Notes under the pieces: model-generated
The model's input: only the letters and a program-made list of their open reading frames with translations
What the model was told of the DNA's origin: nothing
The model's database searches: none
Origin: JAFDZV01 sp964455525
GTDB taxonomy: Bacteria > Bacteroidota > Ignavibacteria > OLB7
Direction of reading: 5' to 3'
Length of the DNA stretch: 64,000 nucleotides
NCBI GenBank assembly: GCA_964455525.1
Contig: CAYVWR010000002.1
Span: 620,001-684,000, forward strand
Shown here: positions 43,661 through 52,616 of the stretch, one piece after another
Numbering within the stretch: the first letter of the stretch is position 1
How the letters are laid out: the number at the start of each line of letters is the position of its first letter
Position numbers and translations under genes: made by a program

Positions 43661-46147
43661 TCAGTTGTCCAGGGTATATCCCACCGTCAGATTGATCTGG
43701 CGACGGGGGCCGGGGAGGATGCCGGAGCTGAGATTTGCTTCAGGTTGTCCGGGGTTGGAATGAAGCCGTGAGCCGATGTAGATCTCATCGGTGATGTTTT
43801 TTGCGGCCACTCCTACCCGCCACTGCGGGGTGATCTGGTAGGAGGCGTTGGCGTTGAAGACGGTGTATGCCGGCACGGGGCCTTTGTCGCCCCGGTTGCC
43901 CGTTTGTTCCACATTCTCAAAGTCCGTATAGACCCTGCTGACGTAATGTGCATCGGCGCGGAGCGATAGGCCAATATCGAAATCCTTCGAGAGTCCGGCC
44001 GTGAGCGTATGGCGGGGGGCATACGGAAGCTCATTGCCGGAGATGTCCACCGTCACGTTGCCCGCGAATATCGCGGAGCGGATCAGGCCTTCGTCGATAG
44101 TCGTTTGCAGAAATGTATAGGCGATGTTGATATCCGGGAGGAATGAAAACAGGTTCGAGGCCCTGAGCGTTCCGCCCGTCTCGATGCCATAGCTGCGTAC
44201 TTTTCCAAGGTTCTTGAAGACCGTTCCACGCCCGGCTGCCACGAGATCTTCTATGGCGAGGTGATATCCGGCTACTTCCAGGGCAAGCCAGGGAAGGCTG
44301 GTGCGGAATCCGAGCTCGGAGTTCCAGCTCTTTTCCGACTCCAGATCAAGGCCCCCCTTGGCGACGTCGGCGCCGAAGTTGACCGTTTGCAATGTGCCGC
44401 TCGATGGTGGGGTATAGCCGCGATGAATCCCGCCGAACAGGTTTACACGTCCAAGATCGTAGTTGAAGCCAAGCCCCGGCAGTATCACATAGCTTGTCCT
44501 GTCGGAGTAGATGGAGCCTTGAAGCCGGTCGATCTGTTCCTGCTCGAATATCTCGAACCGCAGGCCCGGCGTAATCGTGAGCGCCCCTATTCTGAGCTGC
44601 TCGGATATATGCAGCGCAAGCGCGGTGGTTTCATAGTTCTGGCTCTGCCCGAGCACCGTGATCTTGGTGGTATCGAGCGGGTCGATCGTATAATAGACCC
44701 CGTCGCGTGCGTTCGGGGCGTTCCCGACCTTGCGCTCGTCCTTGAAACGTTCCCAGTGAATGCGGCCTCCGATCTGTGCCGATCCATCGTTGCCGAAGAG
44801 CGAGTGGGCGATGTCATAGGTCTGTTCCAGGCCCAGTACGTTGAATCGGCGGAGATAGCCCTGGTTGTCGGTCCCGTTGCCAACGCGCATCAGATCGCCG
44901 GTCTGGAAGTAGGGAACCGGTTGGATGTTGTCCGGGTCATACTGCCCGCCCCTGACAAACACATCGTTCTCGCGCCACCAGGTCCGGTCGAACACGTTTG
45001 CATAGGCCTTGGTCGTTGCGGTGATCGCATCGTCGATGGTATGGGTGTAGAGCACGTCGAGCGCGGCACGTGTCACGGTGAAGAGATCGTCCTTCTTGGG
45101 ATTGAAGGCGGGATCGGTTGCAAACGAGTATTCGGTGATGCCGGTATAGGTGGCGTTCGATTGCTCGTAGTTCACATTCCCCTTGATATAGATCGCCCGT
45201 GATTCATCGGGAATCAGGTTCAGTTTCAGCGTGCCGTTATACTGTGTGAAGGAGTTGTTTTCACGGAAGCCTTCTCCCCGCTTGTACAGAAGCTGGATCT
45301 CTGGATGAACGGTTGCGTTTCCCCAGCCGCCGACTTCGGCCAGAGCGCTGAAATAGCCGTTGCTGCCATAGGTCAGTTCGGCGTTGGCCCCGAAATTCTG
45401 CCGGGGGCGGCGCGTGATGTAGTTGATGACCCCTCCCATGGTCTGCGGGCCGTACTGTATGGCGGCGCTCCCTTTTATCACTTCGAGACGGTCGATCCGC
45501 TCGGTGGGCGGGTTGTAGTACATATTCGGATAGATATAGAGCGCCGGCTGAATCGGCACGCCATCCTCCAGAAAAAGTATATGGGAGCTGCGGCGGGGAT
45601 TAAGTCCGCGGATGCCGATGCTTATTCTGGCGTTGCCGATGCCATCGTCGCTGAACCCGTTAATCCCCGGCACATATTCCAGCAGCTCCTGTGTGCCGAT
45701 TGGATTTATCAGCCGGATCGTGCGGGGAGCGATCTTTGTCGCGGTGCCGGGGAGCATCCTGTAGCTCATGGGCGATTCGCCGATCACCTCAACAGGGCTT
45801 TTTTGAACTGAGGAAGGGGATAAGCGCACGGCCACCGGGGTTCCCTGTGCTGCCTGCACAGTGACATCGACAAGAGCGATGGTATAGCCGAGCGACCGCA
45901 CCCGGAGCGTTTTCTCTCCCGGTGGCAGGTTCTCGAAGGTGAATCGGCCCCGGTTATCGGCCGCCGTCCCTTGGATCACCTTCAGATGGTCCTCCAGCGT
46001 GACGGTTGCGCCAGCCAGCGGGAGATCGGTTTCGGCATCGGTCACGATGCCGACGATGCGCCCGGTGGTGGTTGCGGTATTCTGTGCACGAAGGGCATGC
46101 ATGCACGGGGCAAGGATGCAGAGTAGGGCCAGGGTAAAAGCTCTCAT
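43661..46147 (-). CDS. TonB-dependent outer-membrane receptor (FecA-like) with carboxypeptidase-regulatory domain
   Basis: The 828-residue protein has a signal peptide, a CarboxypepD_reg-like beta-sandwich (about 27-105, RIVGIVTDAETDLPLAGATV), a plug (about 110-220, QELLEYVPGINGFSDDGIGNARISIGIRG; DRLEVIKGSAAIQYGPQTMGGVINYITRRP) and a 22-strand barrel. The barrel ends in INLTVGYTLDN. The plug resembles ferric citrate/siderophore receptors. It imports a metal chelate using TonB energy. ATG 46147 was preferred to a TTG at 46150. The gene is second in an operon started by the small lipoprotein at 46531. Confidence 0.9.
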   Translation of the reverse strand: MRAFTLALLCILAPCMHALRAQNTATTTGRIVGIVTDAETDLPLAGATVTLEDHLKVIQGTAADNRGRFTFENLPPGEKTLRVRSLGYTIALVDVTVQAAQGTPVAVRLSPSSVQKSPVEVIGESPMSYRMLPGTATKIAPRTIRLINPIGTQELLEYVPGINGFSDDGIGNARISIGIRGLNPRRSSHILFLEDGVPIQPALYIYPNMYYNPPTERIDRLEVIKGSAAIQYGPQTMGGVINYITRRPRQNFGANAELTYGSNGYFSALAEVGGWGNATVHPEIQLLYKRGEGFRENNSFTQYNGTLKLNLIPDESRAIYIKGNVNYEQSNATYTGITEYSFATDPAFNPKKDDLFTVTRAALDVLYTHTIDDAITATTKAYANVFDRTWWRENDVFVRGGQYDPDNIQPVPYFQTGDLMRVGNGTDNQGYLRRFNVLGLEQTYDIAHSLFGNDGSAQIGGRIHWERFKDERKVGNAPNARDGVYYTIDPLDTTKITVLGQSQNYETTALALHISEQLRIGALTITPGLRFEIFEQEQIDRLQGSIYSDRTSYVILPGLGFNYDLGRVNLFGGIHRGYTPPSSGTLQTVNFGADVAKGGLDLESEKSWNSELGFRTSLPWLALEVAGYHLAIEDLVAAGRGTVFKNLGKVRSYGIETGGTLRASNLFSFLPDINIAYTFLQTTIDEGLIRSAIFAGNVTVDISGNELPYAPRHTLTAGLSKDFDIGLSLRADAHYVSRVYTDFENVEQTGNRGDKGPVPAYTVFNANASYQITPQWRVGVAAKNITDEIYIGSRLHSNPGQPEANLSSGILPGPRRQINLTVGYTLDN

Positions 46148-46223
46148 CAAGCGAACTGGTTATAACGTGCGTCGGTATCAATTCTGTGAATGGAGGGCGT
46201 ATGCTCATGGTATGGGCATCGCG

Positions 46224-46250
46224 TGTCCCCCTTGTATGGTCCGGGGGACA
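46224..46250. promoter_or_regulatory. Hairpin between the small lipoprotein and the TonB receptor
   Basis: TGTCCCCC (46224-46231) and GGGGGACA (46243-46250) pair over 8 bp with an 11-nt loop, in the 186-bp gap before the receptor. It has no T-run. It could be a partial attenuator that sets the receptor to lipoprotein ratio, a protein site, or a stabiliser. Confidence 0.4.
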
Positions 46251-46333
46251 AATCGAGATTCGTGGCTGCTATGCCGAACCCGAAGGGGGTATGCGTGGCT
46301 GGTTGGTCCGTAACCGTGCGCGGACCCCGTGGG

Positions 46334-46531
46334 CTAGAACCGCTCGGGGTTGATGTGCCGGTCGAAGAGTAGGCCGTTGACGGGGCCGATGGAGTCGATC
46401 GAAATCCTGCTGTAACTGCCACCAGTGGGCTTGCCCTGCTGCTGCGGTTGCAGGATCGGATCATCCTCGCATGCGGTGAGGAGAAGGCTGCTGAGAGCCA
46501 GGAAAGCCAGAAGTGGGAGTCTGGGGATCAT
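46334..46531 (-). CDS. Small lipoprotein of unknown function, first gene of the iron-type operon
   Basis: The 65-residue protein has a complete lipoprotein signal (LPLLAFLALSSLLL, lipobox LTAC, Cys at residue 21) followed by only 44 mature residues beginning EDDPILQPQQQG and ending NPERF. AGGA lies 10 nt before the ATG. It sits 186 bp upstream of the TonB receptor on the same strand and directly downstream of the operator-containing promoter at 46565-46596. No family was recognised; small lipoproteins of this kind are known in some Bacteroidota receptor operons. It could be a receptor-gating or scavenging subunit. Confidence 0.7.
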   Translation of the reverse strand: MIPRLPLLAFLALSSLLLTACEDDPILQPQQQGKPTGGSYSRISIDSIGPVNGLLFDRHINPERF

Positions 46532-46564
46532 GACGGGTTATTCCTATTTAGATCAAATCCAAAT

Positions 46565-46596
46565 ACAATATAAAGGTTCATGATGAACCTGGGCAA
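46565..46596 (-). promoter_or_regulatory. Promoter with embedded 17-bp palindromic operator for the iron-type operon
   Basis: On the minus strand TTG (46596-46594), a 21-nt spacer and TATATTGT (46572-46565) resemble TTG-n19/20-TAnnTTTG with one mismatch. The spacer contains a perfect palindrome, AGGTTCAT-G-ATGAACCT (46574-46590). A site between the -33 and -7 elements would block polymerase when bound, as expected of Fur or DtxR/MntR-type metal repressors; the AGGTT/AACCT ends resemble DtxR boxes although the centre is longer. The regulator is not in the window. Confidence 0.6.
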
Positions 46597-46714
46597 GTAA
46601 AGAAGTGCAGGGATGGGAGAGGGGAGCGTTATGGTGGTGAGAGGATGCGATCGGTGCCATGACGGGGAATTCGTAGTTTAGCGCTTCTTCCTTTCCACTA
46701 CTGATTGCGGACCA

Positions 46715-48067
46715 ATGACAACTCGTCGCGATTTCCTTAAGGGGACAGGTGCGTTTGCGCTGGGTGTTCCGTTCCTTCTCGGCCCCGCGCTCCGGCTTTA
46801 TACCCCATCCTGCATTGTGATCGGTGCAGGGCTTTCCGGGCTTGCCGCCGCCTATAGATTGAAGAGCAATGGGTGGAATGTTACGGTGCTGGAGGCCCGC
46901 GACCGGCCGGGGGGAAGGGTGTTCTCGCATCGTATGCAGGAGAATCCATCGTTGGTGTGCGAGCTTGGCGCCGAGTGGGTGGGCGCCAGCCATGAGCGCG
47001 TCCAGGCCCTGTGCCGGGAGTTCGACATTCCGCTGACCGACCACCGGTTCCAAACAACGCTGCTTCGCGATGGAGCGCTTGTTGCGCCGGGAGACTGGCG
47101 GTATTCGCCGCAGGCCGAGACCGCGTTTGAAAAGCTTCGCACGGAATACGCCCGTTATTCCGAAAAGCAGAAGCGGAAGATGGACGAGATCGACTGGTGG
47201 ACATGTCTGGAGAGAGCAGGCTTTAACGGCGATGATCTCCGCCTTCGCGATCTGTTCGATAGCACCGATTTCGGCGAATCGATCCGGCATGTATCCGCCT
47301 ATATGGCGGCCACCGAATACTTCGAGTCGAGCACGGCCAACGAGATGGATTTCAAGATGGAGGGGGGGAACTCCCGGCTTGTACAGGAGCTGAGGCGGCG
47401 GATCGGCGAGGGTACGGTGCGGCTGGGGGTCCGTGTCGAGGAGATACGCCAGCGCCGTGGCCGTGTGGTGGTGAAGGCCGCAGGAGAGGACTATGCCGCC
47501 GATGCCTGTATCTGTACGGTGCCAGCCCGCGCCCTTCTCTCAATCCGTTTCGATCCGCCCCTTCCGGCAGCGCAGCTCGATGCGGCCGGGCGTCTTCAGT
47601 ATGCCCGCATCATCAAGAGTTCCGTGCTGTATGGGGAACGGTTCTGGAAGGATGATGATTTCTCGCTTGTCAGCGATCGTACGTCGCATTACTATTTCCA
47701 TAGCACAAAGGGGCAGCCGGGAACCGAGGGAATCTTTACCAGCTATGCGATCGGCGAGAAAGCCGATGTGCTTGCGGCGCAGAACGAGAGCCGCCGCATG
47801 GAGATCGTTGCCGGCGAACTGGCACCGCTCGATGCACGTGCCGCATCGCTGGCGCGTGGCATCGCCTCGTACGCCTGGCAGCGCGATCCCTATACCGGCG
47901 GTGCCTACGCTCTCTATAAACCAGGGCAGTGGTATGGGGTGCGCCCAGTGCTGGGGCGTCCGCATGGGAAGGTCCTGTTTGCAGGTGAACATCTCGCCGA
48001 TTGGCAGGGCTTTATGGAAGGTGCCATCGTCACCGGTGAGGAAGCGGCGGCACGGCTGCTGGATTAA
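46715..48067 (+). CDS. Tat-exported FAD-dependent amine oxidase
   Basis: The 450-residue protein starts with a twin-arginine signal (TTRRDFLKGTGAFALG), so it should be folded with FAD before export. The flavin amine oxidase fold shows CIVIGAGLSGLAAAYRL, LEARDRPGGRVFSH, LGAEWVGASHERV and the C-terminal FAD motif VLFAGEHLADWQGFMEGAIVTGEEAA. Oxidation of an amine or amino acid to an imine/aldehyde and H2O2 is expected in the periplasm; putrescine or tryptophan-like oxidases share this layout. ATG 46715 is 183 bp from the divergent lipoprotein and not clearly tied to that promoter. Confidence 0.88.
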   Translation: MTTRRDFLKGTGAFALGVPFLLGPALRLYTPSCIVIGAGLSGLAAAYRLKSNGWNVTVLEARDRPGGRVFSHRMQENPSLVCELGAEWVGASHERVQALCREFDIPLTDHRFQTTLLRDGALVAPGDWRYSPQAETAFEKLRTEYARYSEKQKRKMDEIDWWTCLERAGFNGDDLRLRDLFDSTDFGESIRHVSAYMAATEYFESSTANEMDFKMEGGNSRLVQELRRRIGEGTVRLGVRVEEIRQRRGRVVVKAAGEDYAADACICTVPARALLSIRFDPPLPAAQLDAAGRLQYARIIKSSVLYGERFWKDDDFSLVSDRTSHYYFHSTKGQPGTEGIFTSYAIGEKADVLAAQNESRRMEIVAGELAPLDARAASLARGIASYAWQRDPYTGGAYALYKPGQWYGVRPVLGRPHGKVLFAGEHLADWQGFMEGAIVTGEEAAARLLD

Positions 48068-48351
48068 AGCCCGGAGCACACTGCCAGTGGCATCGCGGAG
48101 ACCGGCATGGGGCAGTTGCAGGCACATCTGCCCAGAGATCGTTCCACTGCTGATGGTTGGTAACGCTCTCCTGGTGCCCCGCTGCCATCATGCTCGCGTA
48201 GCTGTGGCCATGGTGATACGCCGATGGAACAATGCATGGCAACCGATGCGGCCACGCAACTGTGAGGATGAGAAGTAACTTGCAACCATTGGCCCCTGGG
48301 ATCGTCTGTACCGCGACCCCTGTTGTGTCTTGAATAGTTTGAAGGAGCAGC

Positions 48352-49143
48352 ATGAACCAGCATGAGAACAACGACGGTCGCAAGGGAGGGTATGGAACGC
48401 CTCCACCCTCTCTCTCTGAATGGCTGAATATGGTAACCAACTCGGTGATGAGGGCCTTGGGCATCGGGAACGAGAGCACGCAGCCTCCGCCTGCTCCTCA
48501 GCCACCGCCACCGCGTCCGTCCGGCGGATCTGGCATCCCTGGCGTGATAATGCCGCAGAGCCCGAAGCGAACTCTTGTCGGCTATATCAACACCGGCATC
48601 TACAAGTTCGAGCAGGCGCGGCGCTCATCGGCGCTTGCCAAGCAGTACCGCGGAGCGCTTCATACGATCCGGCTTACCCGGCGGGCGGTGCGGCGTACGC
48701 CACGCGCAAGCCGCTATCTTTTTCAGGGATACGATAGCGTGCTCCGCGATGCCAGGCGGCGGGTGAAGCAATTGTATGTCCAGATAAAACTGGCCGAGAG
48801 CCATCTGCAACGCTACGACCCGCACGCGATCGGCGACGAGATCCGCAGGCTGGAGGCGGCTGCGCAGAGCGGGCCGTCCGCCACGGCCCGTGTCGAGGCC
48901 GGGATGCGCCTTGAGGCCCGCCGTGACCTGCTTGAAACCGTTCAGGGGTTCGATGATCGTATCGAGGCGCTTGCCGAGCAGCTTGGTACGATATCGGCGG
49001 CACTGGAACTGAATCATGTCAAGATCGTCACCCTTGGCGGCAGCGCTGTGTATACCCAGCAGGACGATCTGCTGAACATGCGTATGCAGGAGGTTACCGA
49101 GCAACTGAAGTTCCTGGAGGAGAGCCTGAGGGAATTGCGGTAG
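48352..49143 (+). CDS. Coiled-coil protein of unknown function
   Basis: The 263-residue, cytoplasmic-looking protein has a Pro-rich segment (QPPPAPQPPPPRPSGGSG, residues 44-61) followed by a basic helical region (about 70-150, Arg-rich RLTRRAVRRTPRASRY) and a long coiled coil (about 150-263, ending LKFLEESLRELR). No signal peptide and no named family. AAGGAG lies 4 nt before ATG 48352. The basic stretch suggests binding to a polyanion, but this is only inference. It is upstream of fumC, not obviously linked to it because fumC has its own promoter. Confidence 0.7.
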   Translation: MNQHENNDGRKGGYGTPPPSLSEWLNMVTNSVMRALGIGNESTQPPPAPQPPPPRPSGGSGIPGVIMPQSPKRTLVGYINTGIYKFEQARRSSALAKQYRGALHTIRLTRRAVRRTPRASRYLFQGYDSVLRDARRRVKQLYVQIKLAESHLQRYDPHAIGDEIRRLEAAAQSGPSATARVEAGMRLEARRDLLETVQGFDDRIEALAEQLGTISAALELNHVKIVTLGGSAVYTQQDDLLNMRMQEVTEQLKFLEESLRELR

Positions 49144-49285
49144 CTGTGGCCCGTATTGCGGAAGGGTGATCTGGGAGAACGTCAGGGCAGGATGAGATGC
49201 CCTGTGCTGTGCCGTCCCATGCTTCTGCCACCGCTGTTCCCGCTAGCATCCGGGCCACCCCTGCGCGCCCGGCGGATTCATACTC

Positions 49286-49315
49286 TTCAGTACTCCCCCA
49301 CACTCCGTATATTTG
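49286..49315 (+). promoter_or_regulatory. Bacteroidota-type -33/-7 promoter for fumC
   Basis: TTC at 49286-49288, a 19-nt spacer and TATATTTG at 49308-49315 match the consensus with one mismatch in the first triplet. The predicted start is near 49322, giving a leader of about 40 nt. Confidence 0.55.
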
Positions 49316-49363
49316 CGTTTCTGACCCGGTCTATCTAGGACTCATAACATACCGCGAAGAGCA

Positions 49364-50755
49364 ATGAACTATCGAATCGAAAGTGATACGATGGGGGAGA
49401 TGCAAGTCCCTTCCGATCGTTATTACGGCGCACAGACGGCCCGCTCGCTCCAGAACTTCAAGATCGGCGGTGACCGTTTCCCGCGTGAAATGATCCGCGC
49501 GCTCGGCATCCTGAAAAAAGCTGCCGCCCTTGCCAACCGAGAGCTTGGAATTCTCCCGGCCGAGAAGGCCGAGCTTATCGTTCGTGCTGCCGATGAGGTG
49601 ATCGACGGCAGGCTGGACGATCATTTCCCGCTTGTGGTCTGGCAGACCGGCAGCGGCACACAGACCAACATGAACACCAATGAAGTGATCGCCAACCGCG
49701 CAATCGAGCTTGCCGGGGGAGAGCTTGGCTCCAAGAAGCCAATCCACCCGAACGACGATGTGAACAAGGCGCAGTCATCGAACGATACGTTCCCGACCGC
49801 CATGCATATCGCCGCTGCCGAGCGTATCGTCCGCCACCTGATCCCGCGTGTACAGGCGCTTCGCGACACGCTCAAAGGGAAGGCGGATGAGTTTATGAGC
49901 GTGGTGAAGATCGGCCGCACCCATCTGATGGATGCTACTCCGTTGACGCTCGGCCAGGAGATATCCGGTTGGGTGGAACAGCTCGACAATAACCTGAAGC
50001 GGATTGATATGGTGCTCGACGGGCTGTATGAGCTGGCACTGGGCGGCACGGCCGTGGGCACCGGATTGAACACCCATCCAGAGTTTGCGGTAAAAGGGGC
50101 CAAGCAGATCGCCGAGATCAGCGGACTGCCGTTCCGTACAGCGCCGAACAAGTTCGAGTCGCTTGCCGCCCATGATGCGATAGTGTTTGCCTCCGGGGCT
50201 TTGAAGACGCTTGCCTGCTCGCTGATGAAGATCGCCAACGATGTCCGCTGGCTTGCCTCGGGGCCACGTAGCGGCATCGGCGAGATATCGATCCCGGAGA
50301 ACGAGCCGGGCAGTTCCATTATGCCTGGCAAGGTGAACCCAACACAGTCGGAGGCCATGACCATGGTCTGCGCACAGGTGATCGGCAACGATGCCGCCAT
50401 TGCCGTGGGTGGCATGTCGGGGAACTTCGAGCTGAACGTCTTCAAGCCGGTGATGATCTTCAATCTCCTGAATTCGGTTCGCCTGCTGGGCGATGCCTGC
50501 GAGAGCTTTACCGAGCATTGTGCCATCGGCATTCAGCCGAACCCGAAGGGAATCCAGACCCATCTGGAAAATTCCCTGATGCTGGTCACAGCGCTCAACC
50601 CGCATATCGGCTACGATAATGCTGCTGCCATCGCCAAAAAAGCCCATAAGGATGGCATCACGCTCCGCCAGGCCGCCATTGAACTCGATCTGTTGAACAA
50701 TGAACAGTTCAACGAATGGGTACGCCCGGAGCAGATGCTCGGGCCTTCGGCATAA
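49364..50755 (+). CDS. fumC: Fumarate hydratase, class II
   Basis: FumC interconverts fumarate and L-malate in the TCA cycle without an Fe-S cluster. The 463-residue protein shows the N-terminal RIESDTMGEMQVPSDRYYGAQT pattern (YYGAQT), TGSGTQTNMNTNEV, SSNDTFPTAMH, GRTHLMDATPLTLGQE, GGTAVGTGLNTH and the superfamily signature GSSIMPGKVNPTQ with its mobile loop Ser. These are all expected sites A and B of the tetramer. ATG 49364 is used; a consensus promoter lies upstream and a strong terminator lies after the stop, so it is a single-gene unit. Confidence 0.96.
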   Translation: MNYRIESDTMGEMQVPSDRYYGAQTARSLQNFKIGGDRFPREMIRALGILKKAAALANRELGILPAEKAELIVRAADEVIDGRLDDHFPLVVWQTGSGTQTNMNTNEVIANRAIELAGGELGSKKPIHPNDDVNKAQSSNDTFPTAMHIAAAERIVRHLIPRVQALRDTLKGKADEFMSVVKIGRTHLMDATPLTLGQEISGWVEQLDNNLKRIDMVLDGLYELALGGTAVGTGLNTHPEFAVKGAKQIAEISGLPFRTAPNKFESLAAHDAIVFASGALKTLACSLMKIANDVRWLASGPRSGIGEISIPENEPGSSIMPGKVNPTQSEAMTMVCAQVIGNDAAIAVGGMSGNFELNVFKPVMIFNLLNSVRLLGDACESFTEHCAIGIQPNPKGIQTHLENSLMLVTALNPHIGYDNAAAIAKKAHKDGITLRQAAIELDLLNNEQFNEWVRPEQMLGPSA

Positions 50756-51059
50756 AAACCGCTACCGCGTATTCGCTACGATGCGGAATCTGCGATCAAT
50801 CTGGAGGATGACGCCCTGCGTCATCCTCTCTTGTTATAAGCTGAGGCATCCCGGCAGCCTTGTCGCAACATGGCTTGCGCCGCGCCCGACACATACGTTA
50901 CGATCGGTCAGCAGCAAGCGTTCCAGGTGCTTGTAATGCCTGGCTGGCACGAAAGTAGATGATGATACTGTCATGTAGCATGAGCTGTGCATATACCCAC
51001 TCCATGCTGCGGTGATAACTAGGTTGTTTATTCATTGTCGTTAGCCACGTGTAGATATT
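50756..51059. other. Intergenic region holding the fumC terminator
   Basis: 304 bp between fumC and the first gene of the glycan locus. It contains the hairpin at 50804-50828 and then no recognisable gene; the last 60 bp before 51060 are A/T-rich (GGTTGTTTATTCATTGTCG) and probably hold the promoter for the transferase. Confidence 0.6.
50804..50828 (+). terminator. Terminator of fumC
   Basis: GAGGATGACGC (50804-50814) and GCGTCATCCTC (50818-50828) form an 11-bp perfect stem with a 3-nt loop, followed by TCTTGTTA. It lies 49 bp after the fumC stop. Confidence 0.8.
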
Positions 51060-52361
51060 ATGAGTGTAATCCGGAATGCCAGTCGCCACAGCCAGCGCTC
51101 GATCTTTATTGCAACCTACCCGCCTCAGAAATGCGGTATCGCAACCTTTACGCACGATCTTGGCAATGCCGTGGCAGGGTTGAGTGGGAGAGAGCGTGTT
51201 CATATTGCCGCTGTCAGTGAAAATCCGAAGGCTCAGAGCTACCCGGACGAGGTTGCCATCACCTTCGATCGCAACGATCGCCGGGGCTTTCGTGCGGTTG
51301 CCGACTATATCAATCTCTCGAACTACGATGTTGTCTGTGTACAGCATGAGTTCGGCATCTTTGGCGGCGATGAGGGGGGATATCTTCTTGATCTGCTGGA
51401 TGCCCTGCGCAAGCCCGTGGTCACTACGTTGCATACGGTGCTTGCACACCCATCCCAGCCATATCATACCCGGTTACGCGAGGTGGTAGAGGCATCGGAC
51501 GCGGTGGTTGTGCTGACGCCGACCGCGACCCGCCTTCTCTCGGATATCTATCATGTTCCGACGAAGAAGGTGCGGGTGATTCCGCATGGCATCCCCGATT
51601 CCTCCTATGTCGATTCCGAACCGTATAAGGCGGCCCTGGGAATGCAGGGACGTATGGTCCTTATGACGTTTGGGCTGATCGGGCCAAGCAAGGGGATCGA
51701 GGAGATGATCGAGGCGCTGCCTGCCATCGTGCAACGGCATCCTGAGGTTCTGTACATGATCGTGGGAGCCACCCATCCTAGCGTTGTCTCGCATCAGGGA
51801 GAAAGCTATCGCCAGTCGCTTGAACGGAAGGTTGCCGAGCTTGGCCTGAGCGATAATGTGGTCTTCCACAACCGCTATCTCAGCGATGCGGAGCTTTGCG
51901 AGTACCTGAACGCCTGCGATATCTATGTGACCCCGTATCCCAATCGCGAGCAGATATCCAGCGGGACGCTGGCATATGCCACCGGCATGGGAAAGGCCGT
52001 TGTCTCAACCTCCTACTGGTATGCCCAGGATCTTCTGGCGAACGGACGTGGCAAACTGATTGATTTCCGCTCTGCCAAAGCCCTTTCGGATGCCATCAAT
52101 GGCCTGATCGAAAACCATGAAGAGCGGGAGACGATGCGCCGTAAGGCGTATGAATATGGCCGCCGTATGTGCTGGCCGCAGATTGCCGAGAGCTATCTGA
52201 AGCTGTTCGAGGATATCAGAGGAGGCAGGCAGGCCGAGCAGTATCTGAAGCGTGTTGGAGTGCATGGCCGTAGTACGCTGATGGCCTCCTCCCAGGGACG
52301 GCGTTTGGTGCAGCCCGAGCCGGTCAAGGCCTATTATCAGTCGGCGCCGCCGAATAAATAG
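51060..52361 (+). CDS. Family-4 glycosyltransferase, first gene of the glycan locus
   Basis: The 433-residue GT-B enzyme starts SIFIATYPPQKCGIATFTHDL, typical of a group that includes mannosyltransferases. DVVCVQHEFGIFGGDEGG, TTLHTVLAHP, ALTPTATRLLSDIY-like VVLTPTATRLL, VIPHGIPDS, LMTFGLIGPSKGIEEMIEALP and VTPYPNREQISSGTLAYATGMGKAVVS follow in the usual order. The last loop holds the donor-binding Glu. It should use a GDP- or UDP-sugar; GDP-mannose is a guess based on the GH130 neighbours. No membrane segment. A terminator follows at 52465-52494, so this gene may be transcribed apart from the next four. Confidence 0.88.
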   Translation: MSVIRNASRHSQRSIFIATYPPQKCGIATFTHDLGNAVAGLSGRERVHIAAVSENPKAQSYPDEVAITFDRNDRRGFRAVADYINLSNYDVVCVQHEFGIFGGDEGGYLLDLLDALRKPVVTTLHTVLAHPSQPYHTRLREVVEASDAVVVLTPTATRLLSDIYHVPTKKVRVIPHGIPDSSYVDSEPYKAALGMQGRMVLMTFGLIGPSKGIEEMIEALPAIVQRHPEVLYMIVGATHPSVVSHQGESYRQSLERKVAELGLSDNVVFHNRYLSDAELCEYLNACDIYVTPYPNREQISSGTLAYATGMGKAVVSTSYWYAQDLLANGRGKLIDFRSAKALSDAINGLIENHEERETMRRKAYEYGRRMCWPQIAESYLKLFEDIRGGRQAEQYLKRVGVHGRSTLMASSQGRRLVQPEPVKAYYQSAPPNK

Positions 52362-52464
52362 CCGAATACATAATTTCGTTGGCATGGAGTAACAACGCTC
52401 GCCCGTATTCTCTGCTCGTATGCCTCCGGTCGAAAAGAATCATCCCGATGTAGGGTGCTGGTGC

Positions 52465-52494
52465 GAAGGATCTCGCGTGGTGTGGAGATCCTTC
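52465..52494 (+). terminator. Terminator after the first glycosyltransferase
   Basis: GAAGGATCTC (52465-52474) and GAGATCCTTC (52485-52494) form a 10-bp perfect stem with a 10-nt loop, followed by TTCAT. It separates 51060-52361 from the compact gene set 52617-57447. Confidence 0.7.
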
Positions 52495-52616
52495 TTCATA
52501 ATGGGCAGCCCCGGCGTGCCCGGTGGCCGTGGTGATGCCGCAGAGGGTTCATCGAACCACGGGCAACCGGACCACGATTACCAAGACGATCTCATCCTTC
52601 ATCAAGGAGATATCCC

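Noticed and set aside
46151..46333. Possible cobalamin riboswitch before the TonB receptor
   Set aside because: I looked for a B12 box on the minus strand. CAGCCACGA resembles part of the GCCACTG core but the rest is missing, and the operon context suggests metal chelates instead.
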